Position numbers and translations under genes: made by a program. The notes beneath the pieces were generated by a model that was given only the letters and a program-made list of their open reading frames with translations, had not been told where the DNA came from and did no database searches. Below, one piece after another: positions 27,764-38,056 of a stretch of 64,000 nucleotides of DNA. Each line of letters starts with the position of its first letter. The first letter of the stretch is position 1. This DNA comes from Deltaproteobacteria bacterium (GTDB taxonomy: Bacteria > Desulfobacterota > Dissulfuribacteria > Dissulfuribacterales > DYLC01): positions 145,752-209,751 of the forward strand of contig JAQVIJ010000002.1 of the NCBI GenBank assembly GCA_028695735.1. Reading direction: 5' to 3'.

Positions 27764-28534
27764 ATGCAGAACATAGGTTTCAGTTTCAGTCAGGGTCTGC
27801 ACCCACATACAAGACTCGGTCACATGGAGGCATTGGAGGGCGCCATTTTGCTGGAGAGGCGTCAGCAGGTGATATCCAACAACCTTGCCAACACCAATAC
27901 GGCTGGTTTCAAGAAACAGGGGCTCACCTTTGAGGAGTATCTCCTGCCCCAGATAGACGCCACCCGGCGCACGGCCAAGGGGGAGATCGAAAAGACCCTT
28001 TTTACTCAAGGCCCTACTCATGAAACAGGAAATCCCCTGGATTTCGCCATAGAGGGAGAGGGCTTTTTCGTGGTTCAGACACCGGCCGGAAATCGCTATA
28101 CCAGGGCCGGAAACTTTACGTTGGATGCCCAGAATCAGTTGGTCACACAGGAAGGCTATCCGGTACTGGGTGATGGAGCGCCCATAATCCTTCAGGACAC
28201 CACAGGCAAGGGCATCTGGCTCGCCGAGGACGGCAGATTTTTTGTGGATGAAACGGAGATGGGCAGAATTGACCTGGTCACCTTTCCAAATCCCGATGGA
28301 CTTGACCGCATGGGGCAGAATCTCTATGCCGAGACACGGGCATCCGGTCAGCCGGCCCCTTCGGAAACCCCGCATGTCAGACAGGGGTTTATCGAGGACT
28401 CCAACATAAATCCAGTGGAAGAGATGGTGAACATGATCGATATGTTTAGGGCATATGAGGTTCAGCAGAAGACCCTGCAATCCGTGGATCACCTGGATGA
28501 CAAGGCCGTAAATGAAGTGGGCAGGCCGGCATAG
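27764..28534 (+). CDS. flgF: Flagellar proximal rod protein FlgF
   Basis: 256 residues. The N-terminal rod motif ISNNLANTNTAGFKKQGL is clear, and the C-terminal motif EEMVNMIDMFRAYEVQQKTLQSVD closes the protein. Assembles the proximal rod of the basal body after export by the flagellar type III apparatus. An AGGAGG site supports the ATG at 27764, which gives about 20 residues before the usual start; an in-frame ATG at 27824 would fit the family better but has no ribosome binding site. First gene of the flgFGAHIJ group. Confidence 0.92.
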   Translation: MQNIGFSFSQGLHPHTRLGHMEALEGAILLERRQQVISNNLANTNTAGFKKQGLTFEEYLLPQIDATRRTAKGEIEKTLFTQGPTHETGNPLDFAIEGEGFFVVQTPAGNRYTRAGNFTLDAQNQLVTQEGYPVLGDGAPIILQDTTGKGIWLAEDGRFFVDETEMGRIDLVTFPNPDGLDRMGQNLYAETRASGQPAPSETPHVRQGFIEDSNINPVEEMVNMIDMFRAYEVQQKTLQSVDHLDDKAVNEVGRPA

Positions 28535-28568
28535 ATTTGATTTTTTGAAATAAAGGAGGAATTTCAAT

Positions 28569-29351
28569 ATGTTCAGAGGACTCTGGTCAGCAGCATCCGG
28601 CATGAACAGTATGCAGTTCAATATGGATGTCATCTCCAACAACCTTGCCAACACCAATACCGTTGGCTTTAAGCGCAGTCGCGCTGATTTCGAAGACCTG
28701 CTCTATCAGACCACGCGTATGCCTGGCACACAGAACGCAGACGGTACTCAGGTGCCCACAGGCATGCAGATAGGCATGGGCTCCCGTCCTGCCGCTGTAC
28801 AGAAGATCTTTACGCAGGGGGACTATGAAAGCACAGGGAATGACCTGGACTGGGCCATAGAGGGCAGGGGGTTTTTCAAGGTGGTCAGCAACGGAGAGGA
28901 ACTCTATACGCGGGCAGGGGCATTCAAGCTGGACAAGGACGGATTTGTGGTCACATCCAACGGTGACAGGCTTCAGCCGGAGTTTGCCGTGCCCATAAAT
29001 ACCACCCATATCACCATAGATCCCTATGGTCTTCTTGTGGCTGCTGATGCCAAGGGCAATGCCTTGGCCTCGGCACAGCTCTCAATCTACGATTTCGCCA
29101 ACCCTGCGGGCCTTTACAGCGTGGGCAGGAACCTCTTTCGGCCCACCAATGCCTCAGGTGACCCTGTGGAAGGCGCCCCTGGTACAGAAAATTTTGGGAC
29201 CATAGCCCAGGGGTTTCTGGAGCAGTCCAATGTGGATGTGGTCAAGGAGATGGTCTCCATGATCATCACGCAGAGGGCTTATGAGATCAACTCCAAGAGC
29301 GTGCAGACTGCGGATGATATGCTGGGCATCGCCGCAAATCTCAAGAGATAA
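28569..29351 (+). CDS. flgG: Flagellar distal rod protein FlgG
   Basis: 260 residues, the standard FlgG length. Begins MFRGLWSAASGMNSMQ with ISNNLANTNTVGFKRS, and ends VKEMVSMIITQRAYEINSKSVQTADDML, the hallmark rod/hook C-terminus. The distal rod spans the peptidoglycan. GGAGGAA at a good distance supports the start. The start is 34 bp after flgF. Confidence 0.97.
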   Translation: MFRGLWSAASGMNSMQFNMDVISNNLANTNTVGFKRSRADFEDLLYQTTRMPGTQNADGTQVPTGMQIGMGSRPAAVQKIFTQGDYESTGNDLDWAIEGRGFFKVVSNGEELYTRAGAFKLDKDGFVVTSNGDRLQPEFAVPINTTHITIDPYGLLVAADAKGNALASAQLSIYDFANPAGLYSVGRNLFRPTNASGDPVEGAPGTENFGTIAQGFLEQSNVDVVKEMVSMIITQRAYEINSKSVQTADDMLGIAANLKR

Positions 29352-29390
29352 TGCAGGGTCAGGAGCCTTGTATTTTAGGAGGAATGGGCC

Positions 29391-30158
29391 ATGAAAGCTG
29401 AAATTCTGCCGCAATTATACAACAGGTGGTTTGTCCTGATGTTTCTTGCGACAATTTTGTTTTCAGCAGATTGTTGTATCGCTCAGGCCCCTGCCGCTGG
29501 CAGAACAATGGAGACCATGACGGTGATCGGCCAGGACCTTGAACCAGCCTTTACAGCAAGGATCCTGAAGGAAAATCCTTTGCATGGGGCTCGCATAACC
29601 ATTCAGGATTTCAGGACTTACCCCGCCCAGATTGCAGTTCCGGCAGGAGCGCTGGAGACATCCCTTGAATTGCTGCCCAATCACAATATGCTTGGCCGGG
29701 TCTCCGGTATCTTCACTTTGAGGGTCAATGGGCAATATGTCCGTCAGATGCGCGCTACAGCCCTTGTGGAGGCGTATCTGCCTGTGGTCTGTGCAGCCGC
29801 GCCCCTTGAAAAAGGACATGTGATCTCCCAGGCCGACCTGTCCGTGGCGGAGTTTCCGGTTTCCAGACTGCCCAACAGCATCGTCCTGGACTTGGGCAAG
29901 GCCGTTGGAATGTCTCTGAAATACTCTGTCAGGCAGGGCCAACCCCTTTCCGAGGCCATATTGGCCCCGCCTAAACTGGTAAAAAAGGGGGGCGTGGTCA
30001 CCATAGTTGCGCAATCAGCCACAATTTCCGTAAGCGCTCCGGGAGAGGCAAGACAGGACGGGGCTAAAGATGAGCTCATAAAGGTCAAAAATCTGATGAG
30101 CCAAAGGGAAATCGTGGCCAGAGTGCTGAATGAAAACACTGTGATGGCCGTTTTTTAA
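29391..30158 (+). CDS. flgA: Flagellar P-ring assembly chaperone FlgA
   Basis: 255 residues. Signal peptide (WFVLMFLATILFSADCCIAQA), then an SAF-like domain (AAAPLEKGHVISQADLSVAEFP) and the C-terminal GKAVGMSLKYSVRQGQPLSEA and IVARVLNENTVMAVF. Helps FlgI form the P ring in the periplasm. AGGAGGAA supports the start. Confidence 0.92.
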   Translation: MKAEILPQLYNRWFVLMFLATILFSADCCIAQAPAAGRTMETMTVIGQDLEPAFTARILKENPLHGARITIQDFRTYPAQIAVPAGALETSLELLPNHNMLGRVSGIFTLRVNGQYVRQMRATALVEAYLPVVCAAAPLEKGHVISQADLSVAEFPVSRLPNSIVLDLGKAVGMSLKYSVRQGQPLSEAILAPPKLVKKGGVVTIVAQSATISVSAPGEARQDGAKDELIKVKNLMSQREIVARVLNENTVMAVF

Positions 30159-30207
30159 GGCTGTCATCTTATTCTTGCGGTTTAAGTTTTTGATGAGGAG
30201 TAGAGAT

Positions 30208-30909
30208 ATGAAACATAACACCCATATTTTAGGTATCTTTTTGCTTTTGGGTCTTGCAGGGTGCGCTACATCTTCTCCACCCGAGGCCATGCTGAAACCC
30301 ACTGTCCGGGAGATTCCGGTGGTGCAGGCCCCGCCTGCCGAAGGGTCCCTTTTTATTCCCAATCAGGAGAGCAGCCTTTATGGGGATTTCAGGGCCAGAA
30401 ATGTGGGGGATGTGGTCACCATTCTGATTCAGGAAAATCTGAAGGGCTCCAAGGATGTCAGCACCAAGACCTCACGCAACTCGGATATGAATGTGGGGTT
30501 GACTGGTGTGGCGGGTCTTGAATTCGTGGAACAGGTGCAGCCTGGGTATCCGGGCTCCACCATCAATCCCTCCACTGCCATCGGTGGAGGCACCAAGGAC
30601 ACATTCGATGGTTCCGGCAAAACCAGCCGCAATTCCTCTCTGACCGGCACCATCTCCGCCAGGGTGGTTCAGGTCCTGCCGGATGGCAATCTGGTGGTGG
30701 AGGGTACACGGGAACTGAAGATCAACAACGAAACCCAATATCTCATACTTTCAGGCGTGGTCAGGCCCAAGGACCTTTCGCCTGACAATACCATTCCATC
30801 CACGCGCATTGCGGATGCCCGTATGGAGTACACAGGAGGTGGTGTGCTCAGCGAAAAACAGAGCCCAGGCTGGCTGGCTCGTATCCTTGGATCGGTTTCA
30901 CCGTTCTGA
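30208..30909 (+). CDS. flgH: Flagellar L-ring lipoprotein FlgH
   Basis: 233 residues from the ATG at 30208, behind GATGAGGAG; the track start at 30175 is upstream of it. Lipoprotein signal with lipobox LAGC. Family motifs: SLYGDFRARNVGDVVTILIQE and GTISARVVQVLPDGNLVVEGTRELKINNE. Forms the outer-membrane ring of the basal body. Its stop codon overlaps the flgI start. Confidence 0.95.
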   Translation: MKHNTHILGIFLLLGLAGCATSSPPEAMLKPTVREIPVVQAPPAEGSLFIPNQESSLYGDFRARNVGDVVTILIQENLKGSKDVSTKTSRNSDMNVGLTGVAGLEFVEQVQPGYPGSTINPSTAIGGGTKDTFDGSGKTSRNSSLTGTISARVVQVLPDGNLVVEGTRELKINNETQYLILSGVVRPKDLSPDNTIPSTRIADARMEYTGGGVLSEKQSPGWLARILGSVSPF

Positions 30910-32048
30910 TGAACAGGAATTTTTCTATGATATTCAGGGGATTGGCTGATTTAAGAGGCATTGTATGTGTTTTTTCCCTGCTCCTGTGCCTTCTGGGCGG
31001 CACTTTTCCGGCAATGGCGGCCAGGCTCAAGGACATGGCTGAGGTGCAGGGCATGAGGGCCAATCAGATTTCAGGTTATGGTTTGGTGGTGGGGCTCAAC
31101 GGCACAGGTGACGGCACTCAAGCGGAATTCACCATCAAATCCATTGCCAACATGCTGGAGCGCATGGGGGTCAATGTGGACCCCAAGAATCTGAAGACCA
31201 AAAATGTGGCCGGCGTCATGGTGACGGCGCAGCTTCCGCCCTTTGCCAAGATCGGCCAGAAGGTGGATGTGGTGGTCTCCTCCATGGGGGATGCCAAGAG
31301 CCTTCAGGGAGGCACGCTTCTTCTGGCCCCGCTGAAGGGTGTTGACGGCAAGATATACGCCCTGGCCCAGGGCCCCATAAGCATAGGCGGCTTTGCAGCA
31401 GGCGGGGCAGGGGCTTCCACTCAAAAGAATCATCCCACTGCAGGCCGCATCCCTGCCGGCGCCTCTGTGGAAAGGGAAGTAGGTTTTCCCATAAATGAGA
31501 AAAATGAGGTGGTCATGAGCCTGTTTCATCCGGACTTCACCACAGTTCAGCGGGCGGTGGATGCCATAAACAAAAAAATGGGTGAAATAGCCAGGGCCAA
31601 AGATGCTGAAACCATTGCCATCACCGTGCCTCCCAGCTATCAGAACAATGTGGTCGGGCTCATGGCGGCCATTGAAAATGTGGAATTGTCGCCTGATCAG
31701 AAGGCCCGTGTCATACTTGATGAGAGGACTGGCACCGTGGTCATGGGAGCGGATGTCAGAATCTCCAAGGTGGCCATCGCCCATGGAAATCTGAGCATTC
31801 AGATCAAAGAAAATCCACAGGTCTCACAGCCCCAGCCCTTTAGTCAGGGTGCCACAGCCGTAACACCCCAGACCAGTGTCAATGTGACGGAGCAGGGCGC
31901 CAAACTTCTGGTGCTGGACGCCAACAGCAATATCGGAGAGTTGGTGCGGGCATTGAACGCCATAGGTGTGACACCGCGTGACATGATAGCGATTTTGCAA
32001 TCCTTACGAGCGGCTGGTGCCATTCAGGCGGATGTGGAGGTGATTTAA
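30909..32048 (+). CDS. flgI: Flagellar P-ring protein FlgI
   Basis: 379 residues with a signal peptide (LRGIVCVFSLLLCLLGGTFPAMA). Family motifs: RLKDMAEVQGMRANQISGYGLVVGLNGTGD and EQGAKLLVLDANSNIGELVRALNAIGVTPRDMIAILQ. Forms the ring in the peptidoglycan layer. Overlaps flgH by one base and flgJ by one base, so the genes are coupled. Confidence 0.97.
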   Translation: MNRNFSMIFRGLADLRGIVCVFSLLLCLLGGTFPAMAARLKDMAEVQGMRANQISGYGLVVGLNGTGDGTQAEFTIKSIANMLERMGVNVDPKNLKTKNVAGVMVTAQLPPFAKIGQKVDVVVSSMGDAKSLQGGTLLLAPLKGVDGKIYALAQGPISIGGFAAGGAGASTQKNHPTAGRIPAGASVEREVGFPINEKNEVVMSLFHPDFTTVQRAVDAINKKMGEIARAKDAETIAITVPPSYQNNVVGLMAAIENVELSPDQKARVILDERTGTVVMGADVRISKVAIAHGNLSIQIKENPQVSQPQPFSQGATAVTPQTSVNVTEQGAKLLVLDANSNIGELVRALNAIGVTPRDMIAILQSLRAAGAIQADVEVI

Positions 32049-32368
32049 TGGAAAACGGCATAAAGACTGTAAACCCACTGGATCTCATGCAACAGGGCCA
32101 GGCTGTGCAGGGTAAGTCCCTCAAGGCGGCAAAGGGTGACAAGGAGATGAAAAAGGCCTGCTCCGACTTTGAGGCCATGTTTCTCACCAAGATGCTGGAG
32201 TCCATGCGCAAGACCATTCCCAAAAGCGGGCTCTTGGACGGCGGAAAGCAGGAGGAAATCTATACCTACTTCATGGATGAAAACCTGGCAAAACTTGCCT
32301 CTCAGGGCAAGGGCACAGGGCTTGGACAGTGGCTTTACAAGGAGATGTCAAAGAAAGACCTGAAGTGA
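32048..32368 (+). CDS. flgJ: Rod-binding protein FlgJ, short form
   Basis: 106 residues covering only the N-terminal rod-binding domain (CSDFEAMFLTKMLESMRKTIPKSGLLDGGKQEEIYTYFMDENLA). The C-terminal muramidase of enterobacterial FlgJ is missing, as is usual in this phylum. Helps rod assembly. The last gene of the flg group; ends 2 bp from the convergent efflux lipoprotein gene. Confidence 0.92.
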   Translation: MENGIKTVNPLDLMQQGQAVQGKSLKAAKGDKEMKKACSDFEAMFLTKMLESMRKTIPKSGLLDGGKQEEIYTYFMDENLAKLASQGKGTGLGQWLYKEMSKKDLK

Positions 32369-32370
32369 TT

Positions 32371-33777
32371 TTAGCCGCCGCCTAAGGCACGATAGAGCTG
32401 AACACGGGCGGAAAGCAGTTGTCTTCTCACCTGTATCACGGCCATCTGCGCTGCATATTGGTCTCGTTGTGCGTCCAGGACCTCCAGGTGGCTTGCTATC
32501 CCCTGAGTATAGCGCTCTTCCACTGTCTTGAGCCGTTGTGTCTGCACATCCAGAAGCCTTTCTTGTGTTGCCAGGGCCACTGCCAATCGATCGCAGGACA
32601 CCAGGGCATCGGCCACCTCTCGAAAGGCCTGTTGAATGGTCTTTTCGTACTCAGCCACAGCCGTATCCTTTCTGGCCTCTGCCAGCTCCAGATTGGACCG
32701 AAGTCTGCCGGCATTGAAGATGGGTTGAACCAGTTGAGGTGTGAAGCTCCACACACCGCTTCCATTTTCAAAAAGCCCTGAAAGGGAGCGGCTGGCAGTT
32801 CCCAGGCCCAGATTCAGCGTGATATTTGGAAAAAAAGCGGCCCTGGCGGCCCCGATGTTGGCATTTGCGGCCAAAAGCCGCTGTTCCGCTGCCCGTACAT
32901 CAGGTCTGTGCAGCAACACCTCGGAGGGAATGGCCATGTCAAAGGCATCGGTGATGTCCTGGCGTTTAAGGCCCTTGCCGGACGGAAGGTCATCGAGTGG
33001 TGTGCCCCCCAATAAAAGGTTCAGGGCATTTTGTGCCAGGCCGTATTGCTGTTGAAGACGCACTAGTTCAGCCCTTGCAGCCTCCACTGCACCCTGGGCC
33101 TGAAGTATATCCAATTGGCTGGCGGCCCCTGTCTGATACATGAGTTCCACCAGTTCCAGCAGTCGAGAGCGGTTTTCAAGGGTATATTCCGTGAGCTCCA
33201 ACCGCTCATTCAGCTCCTGAATGAGCAGGTATGTATCTGCCACCATGGCGATAAGGGAGGTGCGCAGGGTGTTTTTCGCCTCTTCGGTGGCCAGATATGA
33301 GGCATAGGCGGCTTCCTCCAGGGCACTTACACGGCCCCAGAAGTCCAGCTCAAAGCCGGAGAGATTCAGGCCTATGTCTTGGCGGTGAGTGGTGATATCC
33401 TTGCCGAACAGGGTCAGGTCCTTGGGGGTTCTGGCGGATGTAGAAGAGGCAACAAGGTTCACTGTGGGCAGGCGGTCCGCATATACCACTCCATAAACCG
33501 CCATGGCCTCACGCACACGGGCAGTGGCTATGTGCATGTCCTGATTGTTTTTCAGGGCAAATTCCGTCAATTTTTTGAGGCGCTCGTCTGTAAAGAATTG
33601 ATGCCAGGCCAATTCGTGTGCCTTGGGCAGGACCTGGCCATTTGCAGGTTCATAGGGAGGAATGGGCCATTCCTGCGGCACTGCTGCCTTGGGCCGCTCA
33701 AAGGCGGGAATCATGGAGCAGCCACACAGGGCTGTGAGCATGCAACACAAAAAGATACTAAAAAGACCCCTTCGCAT
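32371..33777 (-). CDS. NodT-type outer-membrane efflux lipoprotein
   Basis: 468 residues. Lipobox LTALCGCSM, then two OEP (TolC-like) repeats with the typical coiled-coil helices (VEAARAELVRLQQQYGLAQNALNLLLGG and VIQVRRQLLSARVQLYRALGG). Forms the outer-membrane channel of a tripartite pump. It sits just after a TetR gene on the same strand, but no membrane-fusion protein or RND pump is found in the window; the space beyond it is taken by flagellar genes. The channel may serve a pump encoded elsewhere. Confidence 0.9.
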   Translation of the reverse strand: MRRGLFSIFLCCMLTALCGCSMIPAFERPKAAVPQEWPIPPYEPANGQVLPKAHELAWHQFFTDERLKKLTEFALKNNQDMHIATARVREAMAVYGVVYADRLPTVNLVASSTSARTPKDLTLFGKDITTHRQDIGLNLSGFELDFWGRVSALEEAAYASYLATEEAKNTLRTSLIAMVADTYLLIQELNERLELTEYTLENRSRLLELVELMYQTGAASQLDILQAQGAVEAARAELVRLQQQYGLAQNALNLLLGGTPLDDLPSGKGLKRQDITDAFDMAIPSEVLLHRPDVRAAEQRLLAANANIGAARAAFFPNITLNLGLGTASRSLSGLFENGSGVWSFTPQLVQPIFNAGRLRSNLELAEARKDTAVAEYEKTIQQAFREVADALVSCDRLAVALATQERLLDVQTQRLKTVEERYTQGIASHLEVLDAQRDQYAAQMAVIQVRRQLLSARVQLYRALGGG

Positions 33778-33781
33778 TGCC

Positions 33782-34378
33782 TCAATCCACTTTATAACTG
33801 CGCAAGAAGGTGTCTATGACCTTGGAGATTCGTTCTTTTATGGCCTTTGGGCTGGGGGCTGGCATGCCCATGAGGCGGCGGTGGTGCTCGGGCGCCATCA
33901 GCATGCCTATTAGAATCTCTGCTGCAAAGAGTGGGTCATCCTTTCGAATCAGGCCCTTTTCCATCTTGGTTTCCAGAAACTCGGCCAGCCTTTTTGCCAT
34001 AAATATGGAGCCTTTTTCAAGAAAACCTGCTGCCAGTTCAGGGAATTTGTCCCTGCTGCCTATTAGAATGCGATAAAGCCCCAGACCTGCTTCAGAAAAG
34101 ACCTTTTCTCGAAAGCTGAAGGCAAAGGCCAGCAGGGTGGAATGCAGATCGCTGTTTTCTGGTTTGAGGGTCACCAGAATGTTGTCGGATAGGATGTGCA
34201 CCACCTCCACAAAGAGCTCTTCCTTGTCTTTGAAGTGGTTGTAGAAGGTCTGCCTGGCCACTCCGGCCCTGTCAGTGATGTCTTCCACACTGGCGCCATA
34301 GCCCTGTTCTATAAATATCTCTGTGGCGGCCTTTAATATCTTGTTTTTGCTGTTGTTGGGTGAGAGCTTGGTTTTCAT
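33782..34378 (-). CDS. TetR-family transcriptional regulator
   Basis: 198 residues from the ATG at 34378; the track start (34417) lies upstream. N-terminal helix-turn-helix NKILKAATEIFIEQGYGASVEDITDRAGVARQTFYNHFKDKEELF is classic TetR. The C-terminal half would bind an inducer. It lies 4 bp before the efflux lipoprotein gene and likely represses both genes until a toxic ligand binds. Confidence 0.92.
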   Translation of the reverse strand: MKTKLSPNNSKNKILKAATEIFIEQGYGASVEDITDRAGVARQTFYNHFKDKEELFVEVVHILSDNILVTLKPENSDLHSTLLAFAFSFREKVFSEAGLGLYRILIGSRDKFPELAAGFLEKGSIFMAKRLAEFLETKMEKGLIRKDDPLFAAEILIGMLMAPEHHRRLMGMPAPSPKAIKERISKVIDTFLRSYKVD

Positions 34379-34405
34379 GTCTGATGCCCCTATGTCGAAT
34401 GGAAT

Positions 34406-34443
34406 TTGACTATACAATCTACTGCCATTTTGTCATATGTCAA
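34406..34443 (-). promoter_or_regulatory. Promoter and possible operator of tetR-efflux operon
   Basis: Minus strand: -35 TTGACA (34438-34443), 16-nt spacer, -10 TAGATT (34416-34421). The same stretch carries an inverted TTGAC...GTCAA pair (34406-34410 and 34439-34443), which could be the autoregulatory TetR site. The rest of the 244-bp gap shows no further gene. Confidence 0.4.
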
Positions 34444-34622
34444 TAACCTGTTCAAGCCCCACGCACAGCAGATGTTTTTCACAATCTTTCCCTTTTTGAG
34501 CTTTTTCGGGATGACAAAAAATAGGGCTGGTGAAGCAGATAGTTTCTTGACTCTAAAGATAGTTAGGAGTAACTATTGCAAAATTAGACTTGCCATTCCA
34601 TCAGCATTCCAGGTGACCGGTT

Positions 34623-36953
34623 ATGCCTTTTGAAAAGCTACTTCCTCTTTTGAGCGCCGATGCCGTTTTACAGGTATTGACGCTGAGCATGCATGAGATA
34701 TACATCTTCGATGCAGAAGGCCTGAAATTTTTGTTCGTCAATCAAGGCGCATGTGAAAACCTCCACTATACCATGGAGGAATTGTATAACCTTACGCCCT
34801 ATGATATCAAGCCGGAATACACGAAGGAGTCCTTTATGGCCCTTGTGCAGCCTCTGCTAAAGGGCGAGAAGAGACAATTAACCTTTGAGACAGTTCATAA
34901 AAGAAAGGATGGGACCACATATCCTGTAAAAATCAATCTCCAGCTCATTCAGGCAGATGGACAAAGCGTATTTCTTGCCATAATAGAAGACATCACCGAA
35001 CGAAAGAAGGCAGAGGCAGCGCTTCAAAGACAATATGAACTGAACAAAAAACTGCTTGACGCCATTCCTCATCCCATGTGGCTTATTACAAGGGAACGAC
35101 GAATAATCGCTCAAAATCAGGCGGCGGAAAGAATGGGCACTCAACCAAGCGGTTTCTGTTGGGAAAAAATCCATAATATGAATACCATTTCCGAGGAACA
35201 GCGCAGCCATTACTTAAAGACAGGCGTTCCGGCCCCTGGTACCAAGTGCTATTTCTGTAGGGCGGATGAGGCATTGAATGCGCAACAGACCATTAACACG
35301 GAGATTGAATACAACGGTGGATTTTACGATGTTTGGTGGATTCCCATAGACGAGAACACCTACCTCCATTATGCCGTTGATCTCACCGAGCAGAAGGACA
35401 AGGAAAGGCGTCTGAGACAGAGCGAGGCCTCATATCGGCATTTGGCAGAGGAATTTCAGGCCCTGCTCAATGCCATTCCCGACATGATCACCTTTCAAAC
35501 TCCGGACATGAAGGTCCTTTGGGCCAATGAAAATACGCTCAAGGCCCTTAATTTGGGCATGGCCGAGCTGACAGGCCGAAATTGTTATGAAATCTGGCAT
35601 GGCCGCAGCACACCCTGTGAAAAATGCCCCTTGCTGACGCAGCAGGCCGCAGAAGGTCCTGTAATCAGCACTATCACTCTGCCCACAGGTCAGATTTTGG
35701 AGTTAAGAAGCGTGCCCTTCTATTCAAATGGCGTGTTAATGGGCACCATTGATATCAGAAGGGATGTCACAGGGCATAAAAGAATGGAAAGACAGCTTTT
35801 GCATGCACAAAAGATGGAGACCATCGGCACGCTGGCAGGCGGTATTGCCCATGACTTCAATAACATTCTGACCGCCATCGTGGGTTTTGGCCAGCTCGCC
35901 CTGATGCGCCTGAACCCTGATGACATAACTCGCAGGTATATTCAAAATATCCTGAATGCAGCAGACAGGGCAGCAACCCTTACCAAGGGGCTTCTCACCT
36001 TCAGCAGGCAGCAATCAGGCGACAAGCGGCCTGTTAAGCTCAACCAGGCTGTTCAAAACATGGAAAAGCTGCTGCGCAAGACTATACGGGAGGACATCAC
36101 ACTACAGCTCATCTGCTCCTCAAAAGAGCTGCTCGTGTCAGCGGAGCCTGTGCAATTGGATCAGGTGCTCATGAATCTGGTGGTAAATGCCAGGGATGCC
36201 ATGCCTCAGGGTGGCACCCTGACCATCGCCACTGACGATGTGGAGATGACTCAAGGCTTCATAGAGCGGCATGGCTATGGAAAAGAGGGGCATTACGCAC
36301 GCATTACGGTCAGGGATACGGGTATTGGTATGGATAAGGCCACCCTGGAACATATCTTTGAACCGTTTTTCACCACAAAGGAGGTGGGTAAGGGCACAGG
36401 ACTGGGGCTTTCCATCGTCTATGGCATAGTAAAGGACCACGATGGCTATATCAGTTGCGAAAGCGAGCCTGGAAAGGGCACGACCTTTGAGATATATCTG
36501 CCCATATTGAAGGAAGACAAGGCCGCTGAAGGTCTTGAGCATGGCCATGTTGCAGAATCAAGGCCTTCAGCCGTTTCAGGGACAGGCACCATTTTGTTTG
36601 CCGAAGACAACGACACAGTGCGAGATTCCATAGCACAGATTCTGCGCTCGGCGGGCTATTCGGTCATAGAGGCTGTAAACGGGGCAGATGCCCTGCAAAG
36701 GTTTCGAGAAAATGCCTCGCAAATAGACCTGCTGCTCACGGACATCCTCATGCCTGAAATGAACGGCACTGAGCTATATGAGGCCATAAAGGCCATTCAG
36801 CCGTCCATCAAGACCATTTTCATGACAGGATACGCCCCTGATGAGCTTGCCACCAGGCTACCGGTGAATAGTCAGACACAGATACTCTATAAGCCCATAC
36901 AACCACTGGAGTTATTGCAGCAGGTGAAGGCGATTTTGGTGGATTCAGAGTGA
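34623..36953 (+). CDS. Hybrid PAS histidine kinase with C-terminal receiver
   Basis: 776 residues. Three PAS-like sensor modules (about 15-130, 135-260, 280-390), the middle one with a [10 protein letters not shown] cysteine pair. HisKA with [21 protein letters not shown], HATPase_c with [17 protein letters not shown] and [11 protein letters not shown], and a C-terminal receiver ([12 protein letters not shown] ... [13 protein letters not shown]). No membrane spans, so cytoplasmic. Typical of orphan hybrid kinases of the Desulfobacterota. Followed, with a 4-nt overlap if the GTG at 36950 is used, by an HD-GYP response regulator that is its probable partner. Confidence 0.93.
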   Translation: MPFEKLLPLLSADAVLQVLTLSMHEIYIFDAEGLKFLFVNQGACENLHYTMEELYNLTPYDIKPEYTKESFMALVQPLLKGEKRQLTFETVHKRKDGTTYPVKINLQLIQADGQSVFLAIIEDITERKKAEAALQRQYELNKKLLDAIPHPMWLITRERRIIAQNQAAERMGTQPSGFCWEKIHNMNTISEEQRSHYLKTGVPAPGTKCYFCRADEALNAQQTINTEIEYNGGFYDVWWIPIDENTYLHYAVDLTEQKDKERRLRQSEASYRHLAEEFQALLNAIPDMITFQTPDMKVLWANENTLKALNLGMAELTGRNCYEIWHGRSTPCEKCPLLTQQAAEGPVISTITLPTGQILELRSVPFYSNGVLMGTIDIRRDVTGHKRMERQLLHAQKMETIGTLAGGIAHDFNNILTAIVGFGQLALMRLNPDDITRRYIQNILNAADRAATLTKGLLTFSRQQSGDKRPVKLNQAVQNMEKLLRKTIREDITLQLICSSKELLVSAEPVQLDQVLMNLVVNARDAMPQGGTLTIATDDVEMTQGFIERHGYGKEGHYARITVRDTGIGMDKATLEHIFEPFFTTKEVGKGTGLGLSIVYGIVKDHDGYISCESEPGKGTTFEIYLPILKEDKAAEGLEHGHVAESRPSAVSGTGTILFAEDNDTVRDSIAQILRSAGYSVIEAVNGADALQRFRENASQIDLLLTDILMPEMNGTELYEAIKAIQPSIKTIFMTGYAPDELATRLPVNSQTQILYKPIQPLELLQQVKAILVDSE

Positions 36954-36976
36954 ATAAAATTAAAAAGGTGAGTGCC

Positions 36977-38056
36977 ATGAGACAGATTGTACTCGCAGTG
37001 GATGATGACAGGCTGGTGCTTCAGGCTGTTGCGGCCATGCTCGACGCATTTGACATTTCAGTCGTAATAGCACAGAACGGCCAAGAGGCCTTAAAGATTC
37101 TCACCACACAGAAAATAGACTGCGTGTTAAGCGATATCAGAATGCCTGAAATGGATGGCCTGGAACTCTTGGCGGCTATAAGGGAACGGGGTATTCAGGT
37201 ACCTGTCATACTCATGACCGCCTATGCTGACTTAGATACGGCTGTTACTGCCATTCGGCAGGGTGCCTTTGACTTCATCATCAAGCCGTTTCAGCCTGAT
37301 TATCTGGTCATTTGCATTCGAAAGGCCCTGCATTACAGGCGCATGGCGGAATTGGAGGCCCACTACAAAGAGGAACTGGAACAAAAGGTAGCTGACAAGA
37401 CAGCGCAATTAAAGGCCCTGAGCCAGGAACTGATTTACCGGCTGACAACGGTGTCTGAATACAGGGATACGGATACAGGTGAGCATATATCCCGTATCGG
37501 TCTTTATTCGGTTGCCTTGGCCGAGGCCCTGTTCATGCCGCCCGAATACATTGAAACCATAGGCCTGGCCGCGCCCCTGCACGACATAGGCAAGGTGGCT
37601 ATTCCTGACTCCATGCTTTTGAAGCAAGGGCCGTTGACTCAGGAAGAGTGGGTTGTTATGAAGCAGCATACGATTCGAGGCGCTTCAATGCTTGCAGGCT
37701 CGCTTCAACCCATGATTCAAATGGCGGAACGCATTGCCCGCACACATCACGAGCGTTGGGACGGCACAGGTTATCCCAACGGCCTGAAGGGAGAAGAGAT
37801 ACCTCTTGAAGGTCGCATAGTGATGCTGGCGGACATCTACGACGCCTTGCGAGCCAAAAGGCCATACAAGGCTGAAATATGTCATAAGGAGGCTGTTCGA
37901 ATCATTCTGGAGGGGGATGGCCGTACAAAACCTGAACACTTTGATCCGCATCTACTGGATATTTTTCAGCGGATAGAGCACAAATTCGATAGAATCATGG
38001 ATGTGCATGTAAAAATTGCATACTTGAGTCCGCCTGACACCTGCAAGACGGCTTGA
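36977..38056 (+). CDS. Response regulator with HD-GYP output domain
   Basis: About 359 residues from the ATG at 36977, which has AAAGGTGAG in front; a GTG at 36950 is an alternative. Receiver domain ([47 protein letters not shown]), a short coiled linker, then HD-GYP ([56 protein letters not shown]). Phosphorylation by the upstream hybrid kinase would control cyclic-di-GMP breakdown. Confidence 0.93.
   Translation: MRQIVLAVDDDRLVLQAVAAMLDAFDISVVIAQNGQEALKILTTQKIDCVLSDIRMPEMDGLELLAAIRERGIQVPVILMTAYADLDTAVTAIRQGAFDFIIKPFQPDYLVICIRKALHYRRMAELEAHYKEELEQKVADKTAQLKALSQELIYRLTTVSEYRDTDTGEHISRIGLYSVALAEALFMPPEYIETIGLAAPLHDIGKVAIPDSMLLKQGPLTQEEWVVMKQHTIRGASMLAGSLQPMIQMAERIARTHHERWDGTGYPNGLKGEEIPLEGRIVMLADIYDALRAKRPYKAEICHKEAVRIILEGDGRTKPEHFDPHLLDIFQRIEHKFDRIMDVHVKIAYLSPPDTCKTA

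Noticed and set aside
34561-34580. Possible sigma-54 site (GG-N10-GC, TTGCAA) before the hybrid kinase
   Set aside because: The -24 half (AGGAG) is a poor match, and the spacing alone can arise by chance.
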